The notes below the pieces were generated by a model. That model made no database searches and was not told the origin of the DNA. It saw nothing but the letters and a program-made list of their open reading frames with translations. Shown one piece after another: positions 42,565 to 52,727 of a stretch of DNA of 64,000 nt; position 1 is the first letter of the stretch, and every line of letters begins with the position of its first letter. Source of the stretch: an uncultured Clostridia bacterium (GTDB lineage Bacteria > Bacillota > Clostridia > TANB77 > CAG-508); the NCBI GenBank assembly GCA_947624655.1, contig CANQLH010000003.1, positions 1 through 64,000 of the forward strand, read 5' to 3'. Made by a program: the position numbers and the translations under genes.

Positions 42565-43349
42565 TTATTTCTTAAATTTATAATAATATGGTTTAATATC
42601 TGGAGAATAATTTTTAGCTAAAACTAAATCCCCATTCTCGAGCATTATTGTGGCATTTGGTAAAGTTTTAACCATTACTTCATTTCCCCAAAACTTGTAA
42701 ATTATATTTGCTAATTTTGGATTTTCTTTATATAAGTAATTGTACTTTTCTACTACTTTTTCTTTATTTGCAACCGGTAAATCATTTTCTACCGTTATTC
42801 TTGTAAAATAGAAGTCTGAGGCAATTCCTGTTGCTAGAAAATCTAAAAATAGAAATATTATCATTGTAAGAACTATTGCTTTTAATAGTTTTGTTTTACC
42901 ATTTGCTTTAAGTTTTACCCAATCTAAAAATTTATCTACTTTTGGATTAAAAACTTTTAATAAATAAAGTCCGAGAATTCCCCAAAATACACAATATACT
43001 AAACACACTCTGCCATTCAAATTTAGGAATTTATCTGAATAATCCCACCAACGAGTATTAAGTATCTTTTCTCCAAGAAAACTAATTATATATTCTGTTG
43101 CTCCACCGTACAATAAATCCCCCTAAAAATAGCCTATGAACACTTTTATCTAGTTTTTTTAGTGATAATATCATAAGTACTGCTCCGTACTCCGTATATA
43201 GCACAAAATGGGCCATAAAGAAAGCTTTGTCTTGACTCAATTACTCCATATACCACAAGTGCATAGGTTGTCTCTATTAAATACCCTAGTATACAATATA
43301 TTATAAAGTATGCTAAGATTCTCCATATACTAATTCCTGATATTTTCAT
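42565..43349 (-). CDS. CmpB-like putative ABC transporter permease membrane protein 2, with two CGG +1 shift sites
   Basis: 260 aa after joining at 43185-43187 and 43106-43108. The joined part reads FLYGPFCAIYGV-G-AVLMILSLKKLDKSVHRLFLGGFIV-G-GATEYIISF (G55, G81). Close to the first site, TAC GGA (43192-43194) has the same CGGA out of frame and is read normally, which shows frame dependence directly. The paralogue downstream has the same YLIE.../GPF-PLYG pattern and RWWDYSDKFLNLNGRVCLVYCVFWG. The start is ATG 43347-43349 after AAAGGAAAT; the track start at 43391 has no ribosome site. Confidence 0.8.
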
Positions 43350-43416
43350 AAATATTTCCTTTAATAAAAATTTGTAGTTATTATACATCATTTATGCTAA
43401 TTTTGCAACAAAAATA

Positions 43417-43447
43417 CACCTACCTTAAATTTTAACTTTGGTAGGTG
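43417..43447 (-). terminator. Terminator of the fatty-acid CoA ligase gene
   Basis: Minus strand: CACCTACC stem, loop, GGTAGGTG, then TATTTTTGTTG, starting just after the end of the ligase gene. Confidence 0.65.
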
Positions 43448-43460
43448 CACCAATATAAAT

Positions 43461-45176
43461 TTAATTTGTTCTTAAATTCATCTTTCTAAGTTCTTCAAAT
43501 CTCTTAATTTTATTAGTAGTCGTTTTTGCAAATTCTTCTGTTGTAACAATCATATTTTTAACATATTTGTATTTTGGAAATAATTTATTTGTTTCTTTAA
43601 CCTTGTTCCATATTATTTTTTCAAGCTCTTCTTCTCCTAAATTAGGATATTTTTCTTTTGCAACTTCCTCATTGTACTTAATCTTTACAGATAAAACCAC
43701 ATCATCATTTTTAGGAAGAGCAAATACAAAGCAATCTTCTACTAAATCAATTTTATTAATATGTTCCTCAATTTCTTCTGGAAAGATTTTCTTTCCGTTT
43801 TTTAAAACTATTAAATTTTTCTTTCTGCCTGTTACATATACGTATCCTGCATCATCTATATAACCATAGTCTCCTGTATAAAACCAGCCATCTTTAAGTA
43901 CTTCGTTTGTTGCCTTTTCATCTTCATAATAGCCTAGCATTACATTTGGAGCTTTAACAACAATTTCTCCTATTCCATCCTCATTTTTGCCTTCTATCCT
44001 AATTTGAACATTTTTCATAGGAAAACCAACTGACCCATACCTTTTATATTTGTAGTTTTCTGCACAAAGAACTGGTGCTGTTTCTGTTAATCCATATCCT
44101 TGTCTTGTCATAATTCCTAAGTCATTAAGCCCTTTTTCGACATCTTTATCTAGTGGAGCTGCACCACTTATAATAAATCTAAGACCACCAAGTCCGTCAA
44201 TAATTTCCTTGAATACCTTTCTTCTTATATCAATTCCAAATTTCAATAAAAGATTTGTAAACACTTTTGCAATTTTTATAACTTTAGTTTTTCCCTTTTT
44301 TGCTATTTCTTCATTTATTTTTTCATATATTTTTTCTACTAATGCAGGAACACCTACAAAAAACGTTATATGGTATTCTTTTAAATTTTGTGCTATATAT
44401 CTTAAGCCATCAGGAAATGCAGTAGTTATTCCTGTACTTAGCATTACAAGTTGTCCTGTTGAACCAAAAGTGTGATGTAATGGCAAAAATGCTAAATTAA
44501 TATCTGTACTTCTAAAGTCTTCTACAAGTTGCATATCTGATATGTTTCTTGCAATATTATATTGAGAAAGCATAACAATTTTTGAACTAGAAGTTGTACC
44601 AGATGTAAACACAAGAACTGCTAAAGCTTTATCATCTATTTTATAATCAACATATTCTTTATTCCCATTATTTCTTATCTTTTCTCCATTAGAAATAACA
44701 TCTCTTAAATATGTATTTCCTTGTACTTTATCCATACATATAAATTGAGTTAAGTTTGATTTTCCTTCGTCTTTTATTTTATTTATTATATCTTCATACT
44801 TTTCTTCATAAACTATTGCATCAACCTTACTTCTCATTATAGAATTTTCTATTTCAACATCTGTTAAACCTTTATCTAAAGGAACTGCAATTATTCCTCC
44901 AAGTAATAGAGTAACATAAGTTAATACCCACTCATATCTGTTTTTAGCAATAATTGCAACTTTCTTTCCTTTAAGTCCTAAGTCAAATAATCCTGTTCCA
45001 AAATTATTTACTTCATTTAAAAATTCTTCATATGTTATATCAATATATTTTACTTCATTCTCATTTTTCTCTTTTAATCTAAATGCTATGTTATTTGGAT
45101 GTTTTTTTACTGAATGATATATTATTTGCTTTATATTATTAAAAACTGGATAATCAAAAAAAGTTTTATTTCTCAT
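43461..45176 (-). CDS. Long-chain fatty acid-CoA ligase (AMP-binding)
   Basis: 571 aa ANL enzyme. Motifs: LVFTSGTTSSSKIVMLSQ (AMP loop), GYGLTETAPVLCAEN, GWFYTGDYGYIDDAGYVYVTGRKKNLIV and C-terminal TTEEFAKTTTNKIKRFEEL with the catalytic lysine. Predicted to form acyl-CoA or acyl-AMP from fatty acids. It stands alone between a terminator and repeat copy C. No in-frame CGG was seen. Confidence 0.85.
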   Translation of the reverse strand: MRNKTFFDYPVFNNIKQIIYHSVKKHPNNIAFRLKEKNENEVKYIDITYEEFLNEVNNFGTGLFDLGLKGKKVAIIAKNRYEWVLTYVTLLLGGIIAVPLDKGLTDVEIENSIMRSKVDAIVYEEKYEDIINKIKDEGKSNLTQFICMDKVQGNTYLRDVISNGEKIRNNGNKEYVDYKIDDKALAVLVFTSGTTSSSKIVMLSQYNIARNISDMQLVEDFRSTDINLAFLPLHHTFGSTGQLVMLSTGITTAFPDGLRYIAQNLKEYHITFFVGVPALVEKIYEKINEEIAKKGKTKVIKIAKVFTNLLLKFGIDIRRKVFKEIIDGLGGLRFIISGAAPLDKDVEKGLNDLGIMTRQGYGLTETAPVLCAENYKYKRYGSVGFPMKNVQIRIEGKNEDGIGEIVVKAPNVMLGYYEDEKATNEVLKDGWFYTGDYGYIDDAGYVYVTGRKKNLIVLKNGKKIFPEEIEEHINKIDLVEDCFVFALPKNDDVVLSVKIKYNEEVAKEKYPNLGEEELEKIIWNKVKETNKLFPKYKYVKNMIVTTEEFAKTTTNKIKRFEELRKMNLRTN

Positions 45177-45310
45177 TTTTTGTTTTTTTCTCCTTTTTAT
45201 CTAGTATCGATTACTAGATTATCATATGTGTTAAATATTGTCAAGATGTATTTTATATTGTTTGTATTTAATTTTACTAGGTAATGGTTGTTAAAAAGTT
45301 TTCAGCTACC

Positions 45311-45448
45311 TTTGGAAGTAATATATTTAATTTGACTCGTTCCTTGTTGGTCGTCTCCTAAGAGGAATGTATGGAACTTCGTTCCAACATCCTCTAAGTC
45401 GCTCCCATGCTACGCGTCACTTCGTAAATTAAATATATTACTTCCAAA
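45311..45448 (-). repeat. 140-bp palindromic element, copy C (inverted)
   Basis: Perfect 23-bp TIRs (TTTGGAAGTAATATATTTAA... and complement). The core is in the opposite orientation to A, B and D. Read on the minus strand the variable hairpin is GGATGTtGGAAC-gaa-GTTCCatACATTCC, which differs from copies A and D by paired changes that keep the stem. It lies in the 394-bp gap between the CoA ligase and the coat genes; the flanks carry imperfect outer pairing. Confidence 0.9.
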
Positions 45449-45458
45449 CGGATTAAAA

Positions 45459-45485
45459 ACAGCTTTTATAATAAAACATATAGTA
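45459..45485 (+). promoter_or_regulatory. Possible SigK/SigE-type promoter of the coat-protein pair
   Basis: AC, 16 bases, then CATATAGTA fits the known SigK consensus (AC - 16 - CATAnnnTA), about 85 bases before the first coat gene. Short consensus, so only suggestive. Confidence 0.45.
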
Positions 45486-45570
45486 GAAACTTAAAAATCA
45501 GTATAATTTTATATTTTTTGGAAATTAATAACTTTAGGTAACAAAACTGTACCAGAAAGGATTGATAATT

Positions 45571-45744
45571 ATGACAAGTAAAGAATTACTTTATGTTGAA
45601 GATGCTTTAGGACATGAAAATTTTATGAAAACTTGCAGTCAGCAAACTGCAACGAAACTTCAAGACCCTACACTTGCTTCTTATGTAGCAGAGCTAAGTC
45701 AAACTCACACAGAATTATTTAATAAGTTTTTAAATTTACTTTAA
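45571..45744 (+). CDS. Small spore-coat CotF-like protein 1
   Basis: 57 aa from the ATG at 45571 (the track's TTG at 45562 is less likely; GAAAGG lies upstream of both). MTSKELLYVEDALGHENFMKTCSQQTATKLQDP has the spacing of the CotF-domain helix found in small clostridial coat proteins. It sits 14 bases before a second CotF-like gene with AGGAGG between, giving a two-gene operon. Likely expressed in the mother cell. Confidence 0.75.
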   Translation: MTSKELLYVEDALGHENFMKTCSQQTATKLQDPTLASYVAELSQTHTELFNKFLNLL

Positions 45745-45758
45745 TTTAGGAGGTTAAT

Positions 45759-46007
45759 ATGCAAGACAAAGATTTAATGGAACAAGAATTATTAGTTATT
45801 AAAGGCGTTTGCGATTTATATGAACATGGTACAACTGAATCTACAACAGCTGAAGTTCATACAGCTTTTAAGGAAGCCTTAAACACATCTTTAGATATAC
45901 AAAATAAAATTTATAACTTAATGGCTGAAAAAGGTTGGTATAAAACAAACACAGTTGAACAACAAAAAATTAATACAACTAAACAAAAATTTAGCCAAAA
46001 TAACTAA
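45759..46007 (+). CDS. Small spore-coat CotF-like protein 2
   Basis: 82 aa. DKDLMEQELLVIKGVCDLYEHGTTESTTAEVHTAFKEALNTSLDIQNKIYNLMAEKGWY is a CotF/DUF-type ferritin-like helical pattern ending in the AEKGWY motif common to coat proteins of this type. Strong AGGAGG precedes the ATG. A perfect terminator follows. No enzyme function is expected. Confidence 0.8.
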   Translation: MQDKDLMEQELLVIKGVCDLYEHGTTESTTAEVHTAFKEALNTSLDIQNKIYNLMAEKGWYKTNTVEQQKINTTKQKFSQNN

Positions 46008-46014
46008 AGGAAAT

Positions 46015-46046
46015 ACCAGTAAGCATAAATTTGCATGCTTACTGGT
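46015..46046 (+). terminator. Terminator of the coat-protein operon
   Basis: Perfect 12-bp stem ACCAGTAAGCAT / ATGCTTACTGGT followed by TTCTTTTTATTTT on the plus strand, 8 bases after the stop. It may also serve the convergent ABC gene. Confidence 0.85.
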
Positions 46047-46057
46047 TTCTTTTTATT

Positions 46058-47952
46058 TTATTCTAACTCAAATGCTCCTGTGTAAAGTTGATAATATGTT
46101 CCTTTTTGAGCAATTAGCTCATCATGTTCTCCTCTTTCAATTATTCTTCCATGGTCTAGTACCATTATAGCCTTAGAATTTCTAACTGTCGAAAGTCTGT
46201 GAGCTATAACGAATACTGTTCTACCGTTCATTAATTTATCCATACCATCTTGAACTATCTTTTCGGTTCTAGTATCAATGCTTGATGTTGCTTCATCTAG
46301 TATCATAACAGGAGGATTATTAATTGCAGCTCTTGCGATTGAAAGAAGTTGTCTCTGGCCTTGAGATAAGCTTTCTCCATTTCCTGAAATATACGTATCA
46401 TATCCATTTGGTAACCTCATAATAAAATCATGAGCATTAGCAAGTTTTGCAGCTTCTATTACTTCTTCATCTGTTGCATCTTCTTTTCCGTATCTAATAT
46501 TATCCTTTATTGTACCTGTAAATAAATTTGTATCTTGAAGTACCATTCCAAGTGAACGTCTTAAATCATCTTTTTTAATCTTATTAATATTTATTCCATC
46601 ATATCTTATCTTACCATCTTCTATATCATAAAATCTATTTAAAAGGTTTGTTATTGTTGTTTTTCCTGCACCTGTTGCTCCAACAAATGCAATCTTTTGA
46701 CCTGGTTTTGCGTATAAACTAACATCATGTAGCACAGTTTTGCCTTCTTCATAAGCAAAATCAACATCAAAAAATTCAATATGTCCTTTTACTTCTATAT
46801 ATTCAAGTCTTCCATCATGATGTAGATGTTTCCAAGCCCAAATTCCAGTTCTTTTATCTGTTTCTGTAAGTACTCCATTTTCATATTTAGCATTAACCAA
46901 AGTTACATATCCATCATCTTTTTCAGGTTCTTCATCCATAAGTTCAAATATTCTTTTTGCACCTGCAAGTGCCATTACAACAGAATTTAATTGTTGAGAA
47001 ATTTGACCTATTGGTCTTGTAAATGTTTTGCTTAATTGCAAAAATGCAATTATTAAACCTGTTGAAATATTACCTATTCCATTTAATGCTAGAATTCCAC
47101 CGAACTATTGCAACAAGTGCATACTGTACATTTCCTAAAGCTACAAGTATTGGCATTAGGATATTTGCATATTTGTGTGCTTGATTCATTGCATTAAAAA
47201 GTTCATCATTTATTTTATCAAAATCCTGTTTTGCCCTATCCTCGTGGCAAAATACTTTAACAACTTTTTGACCATTAATCATTTCCTCAATATATCCGAT
47301 TTACTTTTCCTATTGCTTTTTGCTGTCCTATAAAGTATTTTCCACTTTTACCTGCAATTTGTTTTGTAATAGAAAGCATAATAAATAAAGATACAATAAC
47401 AACTAGTGTTAAATAAATATTAGTAATTAGCATTGCTATAAATACGCCAACTATTGTTATAACAGATGCAATAAGCTGTGGCATGCTTTGTGCTATCATC
47501 TGCTCTAATGTATCTGTATCATTTGTAAAATGGCTCATTATATCTCCGTGAGAGTTGGCATCAAAATATTTTATAGGTAGTCTTTGCATTTTAGCAAACA
47601 TTTCATCACGTATTGTTTTTAGTGTACTTTGCGAAATATTAACCATTATTCTTGTATATCCAAATATGGTTATAACTCCAACTAAATAAAATGCTGCCAT
47701 TATTCCAACTGCTTTTATAAGTTCAGTATATACTGGATTTTCTACTCCAATTAATGGTGTTATATAATTATCTACTAACGTTTCTAAGAATAAAGAAGAA
47801 GCAATATTAGCAGCTGTATTTAGAATTATACAAAATAGAACTAATAAAAGTAGCCATTTATGGTTTGCTTTCATATAATTAAATATTCTTTTTACTGTTT
47901 TTAAATCAAATCTTTTCATGGGAGTTTTTTCTGTTTTGTTATTTTCCATCAT
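46058..47952 (-). CDS. ABC exporter subunit (TM-ATPase fusion), with two CGG +1 shift sites
   Basis: 630 aa after joining at 47296-47298 (QKAIGKVN-G-YIEEMINGQKV, G219) and 47100-47102 (ALVAIV-G-GILALNGIGNI, G284). The N-terminal six-helix domain is of the MdlB/YheH type (NSHGDIMSHFTNDTDTLEQM). The ATPase domain has Walker A VGATGAGKTTITNLL, signature SLSQGQRQLLSIARA and Walker B PVMILDEATSSID. A roughly 40-residue insert precedes the NBD. The start at 47952 is 54 bases after the partner gene, so the two form a heterodimeric exporter. Substrate unknown, likely lipid, peptide or drug. Confidence 0.92.
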
Positions 47953-48006
47953 TAATCACATTCCTTTCTAAGTCTCAAATTTTCTATTCAAAAATAATTT
48001 ATTTAA

Positions 48007-49744
48007 TTATTTTTGAATTTCGTCTCCTCCCTTCATTTGTGAAGTATATACGTCCCTATAAATCTCATTTGAATTCATAAGTTCTTCATGCGTACCTATT
48101 CCATTTATTTCACCATTGTCTAAAACAATAATTTTATCTGCATCTTCTACAGAAGAAATTCTTTGTGCAATTATTATCTTAGTTGTATCTGGTATATCTT
48201 CTTTAAAAGCTTTTCTAATTAAGCTATCTGTTTTTGTATCTACTGCACTGGTTGAATCATCAAGTATAAGTATTTTTGGTTTTTTTAGTAATGCTCTTGC
48301 AATACAAATTCTTTGTTTTTGGCCTCCTGATACGTTAGTTCCTCCCTGCTCTATGTATGTATCATATCCATCAGGGAAAGAGTTTATAAATTCATCTGCT
48401 TGTGCTTGTTTACATGCTCTTATCATTTCTTCATCTGTTGCATTTTCTTTGCCCCAACGTAAATTTTCTTTTATAGTTCCTGAGAACAATACATTCTTTT
48501 GAAGCACCATTGCAACTTGATTTCTTAAAGCTTTCAAATCATAATCTCTAACATCAACTCCGGCCAACTTCGATGCTTCCTTCTGTTACATCAAATAGTC
48601 TTGGTATTAACTGTACTAGTGTAGTTTTTGAACTACCAGTACCACCTATTATTCCTATGGTTTCTCCAGACTTAATTGTCAAATTAATATCTTTTAAACA
48701 AGTCTTATTCTTATCTCCAACATAACTAAAGCTTACGTTTTTAAAAGTAATATCTCCGTTTTTTACTTCTTCTATTGGATTTTCTTTATTTTTTAAATTG
48801 CTCTCTTCATCTAATAATTCTACTATTCTTTCTGCAGATGCTCTAGATATCATAATCATAACTAAAACCATTGATAACATCATAAGTGACATTAATATTT
48901 GCATTGCATAAGAAATTAAGCTTGTTAATTCTCCTGTTGTTAAATCTTGATTTATAATTAACATTCCACCTATTAATGATATTAAAATTATTACAACATC
49001 AACAGTAAACTGCATTAATGGGCTATTTAGAGCAACTATTTTCTCTGCTTTAGAAAAATTATCAAATATTTTTTTAGAGATTGTGTTAAATTTATTAATT
49101 TCTTTATCTTCTGTAACATAAGATTTTACAACTCTTATTCCTCTTACATTTTCTTGTACAGTATTATTTAAGTCGTCATATGTTCTAAAAGTTTCTTCAA
49201 AAATTGGATGTGCTTTTGTTGCAATTAAGTATAACCCAATTCCTAAAAATGGCACCATAACAAGAAATATCAATGCTAATTTTGCATTTATTGTAAGTAC
49301 CATTATTAAAGAAAATATAAGTAATAATGGCGACTTAACAGCAATCCTTATTAGCATTTGAAAAGCCATTTGAACATTAGTTACATCTGTTGTGTGTCTT
49401 GTAATAATACTAGCTGTTGAAAATTTATCAATATTTGAAAAAGAAAAATCTTGAACATTGTAATACATATTCTTTCTTAAATTTTTAGCAAAACCTGAAG
49501 ACGCTCTTGCTGAGAACTTTCCAGATAATATGCCAAAAACTAAAGATGCAAGAGCACTTATAACTAAAAGCGCTCCAATTTTATAAATTTCATTTATATC
49601 CCCTTTATTAATACCATCATCAATTAAATACGCCATTAGAAAAGGTATGATAACTTCCATAATTGACTCTAAGGCTACAAAAACTGGAGATAGTATCGCA
49701 TCCCTTTTATATTCTTGAATTTGTTTTGCAAGTTTTTTTATCAT
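48007..49744 (-). CDS. ABC exporter partner subunit (TM-ATPase fusion), with one CGG +1 shift site
   Basis: 578 aa after joining at 48560-48562: TEGSIEVG-G-VDVRDYDLKALRNQ (G395, next to the D-loop/A-loop region). TM domain of about six helices. The NBD has IIGGTGSSKTTLVQLIP (Walker A with an S in place of G), signature NVSGGQKQRICIARAL and LILDDSTSAVDT in place of the usual DEATS. The catalytic glutamate is Asp here, so this subunit's site is probably degenerate, as is usual in heterodimeric exporters. It is the upstream partner of the 46058-47952 gene. Confidence 0.9.
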
Positions 49745-49773
49745 GTTTTAATCATTCTCCTTACTGTTTAATT

Positions 49774-51816
49774 TTAGGTTATTTTTTGAAATATATTTCT
49801 TACTTTATTTAATAGATAGTGGCTTCCACCTCTTTCCTTTACATCTTCAATCATACTTATGATTAATAATTGGTCTTCACTATTGTCATCTGCAATAAAA
49901 GCATTAAACCATCCAATCTCTGTTCCATTTTCATCCTCTTTAGATGCCTTTATTTCCGCTGTTCCTGTTTTTCCTGCAAGTTTAAGTCCATTTATTCTTG
50001 CTGTATATGCTGTTCCATGTGGATTTTCAACAACTTGAACTAAATCTTCTTTTATTGTATTAGCAGTATTTTTGTCAAATACCCCCTCAGCAAGCCATCC
50101 TTGCCTCTTTCCATCAGCATATTCTATGTATGGTTTAACCATAGAGCCTTCATTTACAAATGACGAATATATTGATGCCATATGTACTGGGTTAACTAAT
50201 AATTCTCCTTGCCCATATCCAGTATCGGCAAGTGTTATTTCGCTTTCGAATGCATTTCCATTTGAATATTGAGATGCTGTCATTCTTTGACCTATGTCTA
50301 CTTCTTTATTAAAGCCCATTTTATCTAAACTTGTTTTAAAAGCATCTTTTCCAATCTTTAATGCAACTTTTGCAAAATATACGTTATCTGAATATATTAA
50401 TCCATTTGCTAAATTAACTGCCCCACTATATTGTTGAAGAGTAGTTACATTATATGTACCCCAGCTAGAATCTTTTTGCCATTTTGTTGTACTTGGTCCT
50501 AAATCATCTTCTGGTTTAATAGCATTTAAAGTTAGTGCAATTCCAGCAGTTACAGGTTTAAAAGAAGACCCCGGCACAAAGCTTCCTTGATACCTATTAT
50601 ACATAGGTTTTCTTATATCATTTGATAATTCTTCCCATCTACTATTTCCCATTCCTAGAACAAATTCGTTTGCATCATATGAAGGAAAACTACATAGAGC
50701 TAGAATTTCTCCTGTTTTTGGATTTATAACAACAGCACATCCTTCATCTCCATTCAATTCGTTATATACATACTGTTCTATCTCTGAATCAATAGTAAGC
50801 TTTATATCTTCTCCATTTTGAGCATCAGTCTTTGCAATTGTTTTAGTCCTTTTTCCATCACTATCAACTATATAAATATCTGCTCCATTCTTTGCTCTTA
50901 GTCTATCTTCATATACTTTTTCAAGTCCAGTTTTACCTATAAGACTATTACTTGTATATCCTTTATCTTGATTTTTTTCTAATTCTTCCTTAGTTATACT
51001 TTGAACATATCCTATAAGATGAGCAAGTTCTTCTCCACAAGGATATACCCTCGCCGTAGCATCTGTAATCATTATACCTTTAATCTTTAATAATTCATTT
51101 TTTAATTCCATATTACTTTTTGATACATTAGTTATTGCAACAAATGTATCATCTTTAACATAAGAAGCATCTAAAAGTGATTTTATTTTTTCCTCTGTTA
51201 CACCAAGTAAATTTGATACAGTTTTTATATCTTCATCAGAATTTTCACTCATTTTACCTGGAACAAATCCTACTGAAGAAACAGTACCTTTTCCTGCAAG
51301 TAACTTACCATTCCTATCATAAATATTGCCTCTTTCTCCTGTTATAGTATTTACCTTAATTTTCTCATTATCATCTAAATCTGGAAATATTACATTTGAA
51401 TTCCAAGATATATAATAATCATTTTTACTATTCTTTACCAATTTTATTGTATTAGAGAATTTAATCTTCCCTGCAACTGAATCCATCTCCGTATTATACT
51501 TAACATCTGCTGTTCCATCTTTATTCTCTGCATACGAAATATCTCTAACTATAATATTTTGTGCCTCTATTCCACTATATATGTTTTTATTCCTATTTAC
51601 AAACTCCTCTTTACTTACACTCTCCCTTGTTTTTTCATCTAACATCTCATACATTTGCTCATACTCTTGTCTATTCAGATGAGCAACATAACTTGTCAAA
51701 ATTTGGTCTGGAGTAAGTTTATATAATCCTGCATTAATTGATAAACAAACTTTAATCACAATTAATATAGCAACTATTATTGCAATTGTTATATATATAG
51801 CATGCTTTTTGTTCAA
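49774..51816 (-). CDS. MecA-like class B penicillin-binding protein (PBP2/PBP3 type)
   Basis: 680 aa. N-terminal membrane anchor (AIYITIAIIVAILIVIKVCLSI), then an NTF2-like MecA_N domain (TPDQILTSYVAHLNRQEYEQMYEML), the PBP-dimer domain, and a transpeptidase with SFKP (SSFKPVTAGIAL; SxxK), SDN (YSDNVYFA; SxN) and KTG (LAGKTGTAEI). The MecA_N domain is shared with PBP2a and with PBP3 of Bacillus, some of which have low beta-lactam affinity; resistance cannot be inferred from sequence alone. It probably crosslinks peptidoglycan during elongation or sporulation. No in-frame CGG was seen in 680 codons. Confidence 0.9.
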   Translation of the reverse strand: MNKKHAIYITIAIIVAILIVIKVCLSINAGLYKLTPDQILTSYVAHLNRQEYEQMYEMLDEKTRESVSKEEFVNRNKNIYSGIEAQNIIVRDISYAENKDGTADVKYNTEMDSVAGKIKFSNTIKLVKNSKNDYYISWNSNVIFPDLDDNEKIKVNTITGERGNIYDRNGKLLAGKGTVSSVGFVPGKMSENSDEDIKTVSNLLGVTEEKIKSLLDASYVKDDTFVAITNVSKSNMELKNELLKIKGIMITDATARVYPCGEELAHLIGYVQSITKEELEKNQDKGYTSNSLIGKTGLEKVYEDRLRAKNGADIYIVDSDGKRTKTIAKTDAQNGEDIKLTIDSEIEQYVYNELNGDEGCAVVINPKTGEILALCSFPSYDANEFVLGMGNSRWEELSNDIRKPMYNRYQGSFVPGSSFKPVTAGIALTLNAIKPEDDLGPSTTKWQKDSSWGTYNVTTLQQYSGAVNLANGLIYSDNVYFAKVALKIGKDAFKTSLDKMGFNKEVDIGQRMTASQYSNGNAFESEITLADTGYGQGELLVNPVHMASIYSSFVNEGSMVKPYIEYADGKRQGWLAEGVFDKNTANTIKEDLVQVVENPHGTAYTARINGLKLAGKTGTAEIKASKEDENGTEIGWFNAFIADDNSEDQLLIISMIEDVKERGGSHYLLNKVRNIFQKIT

Positions 51817-51876
51817 TTTTATCTCCTCTTTTCCTGTGTAAATTTACATTTTAGATTTTATCACAAAATTAAATAA

Positions 51877-51909
51877 AAGAATAGTGTTTTTACAAAAAAA
51901 CTATTCTTT
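51877..51909 (-). terminator. Terminator downstream of mntP
   Basis: AAAGAATAG / CTATTCTTT stem, then TATTTAATTTT on the minus strand. It lies in the gap between mntP and the PBP gene, together with repeat copy D. Confidence 0.55.
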
Positions 51910-51951
51910 ATAATCATAGGATAATGCTTTTATTCAAAAAGGCTCAATCTA

Positions 51952-52094
51952 CATTGGAAGTAAATATATTTAATTTACGAAGTGACGCGTAGCATGGGAG
52001 CGACTTAGAGACTGTTGGAGCGAAGCTCCATACAGTTTTCTTAGGAGACGACCAACAAGGAACGAGTCAAATTAAATATATTTACTTCCAAATG
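51952..52094 (+). repeat. 140-bp palindromic element, copy D
   Basis: TIRs CATTGGAAGTAAATATATTT... with one missing T between arms. The core sequence and orientation are those of A and B. The hairpin is ACTGTtGGAGC-gaa-GCTCCatACAGT. It lies in the gap between the PBP gene and mntP; the rest of this gap holds only the terminator. Confidence 0.9.
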
Positions 52095-52153
52095 AATAGA
52101 GCAATTTGTAAAGTTCTTGCAAATAAATCATTACAACTTTTTCATGGCATTCA

Positions 52154-52717
52154 TTACATAAATAAATGTTCTATTAATATTTTTACCCCTATGCATATCA
52201 AAATAACACCGCCAAAAATTTCTGCTTTACCTCTATACTTATCCCCAAATTTATTGCCAATCAAAACTCCAATACAAGATGTAATAAAAGTAATTACTCC
52301 TATCATTACAACTGGTAAAAAAATCTTTACCTCAAGGAAAGCAAATGTTATGCCCACAGCAAGAGCATCTATACTCGTTGCAATTGCTAAAATAAGCATA
52401 GTTTTTATAGAAATGTCATCAGTATTACTTTCTTCTTCCTCATCTTTGTTAAATGCCTCTCTAAACATATTTATCCCTATAAAAGCAAGAAGAATAAATG
52501 CTATCCAATGGTCAATATGAGTTACAAATTCTTCAAAACCTTTTCCAAGATAGTAGCCAATTACTGGCATAAGAGCTTGAAAAGTTCCAAAGTATCCTCC
52601 AACAATGCACATCTTCTTTATATCTATTTTATTCATTGCTAAGCCTTTGCAAATAGACACTGCAAAAGCATCCATTGCAACACCAATGCTAATTAATAAT
52701 ATTTCTAATAATTCCAT
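52154..52717 (-). CDS. mntP: Manganese efflux pump MntP
   Basis: 187 aa with six hydrophobic helices. The characteristic SIGVAMDAFAVSICKGLA and ATSIDALAVGITFAF motifs carry the Asp residues used for Mn2+ export. The middle cytoplasmic loop (NKDEEEESNTDD) is acidic. It lies 10 bases after the Ca/Na antiporter gene, so the two cation exporters are probably co-transcribed. No yybP-ykoY riboswitch was seen upstream. Confidence 0.92.
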   Translation of the reverse strand: MELLEILLISIGVAMDAFAVSICKGLAMNKIDIKKMCIVGGYFGTFQALMPVIGYYLGKGFEEFVTHIDHWIAFILLAFIGINMFREAFNKDEEEESNTDDISIKTMLILAIATSIDALAVGITFAFLEVKIFLPVVMIGVITFITSCIGVLIGNKFGDKYRGKAEIFGGVILICIGVKILIEHLFM

Positions 52718-52727
52718 ATTCTCCTCT

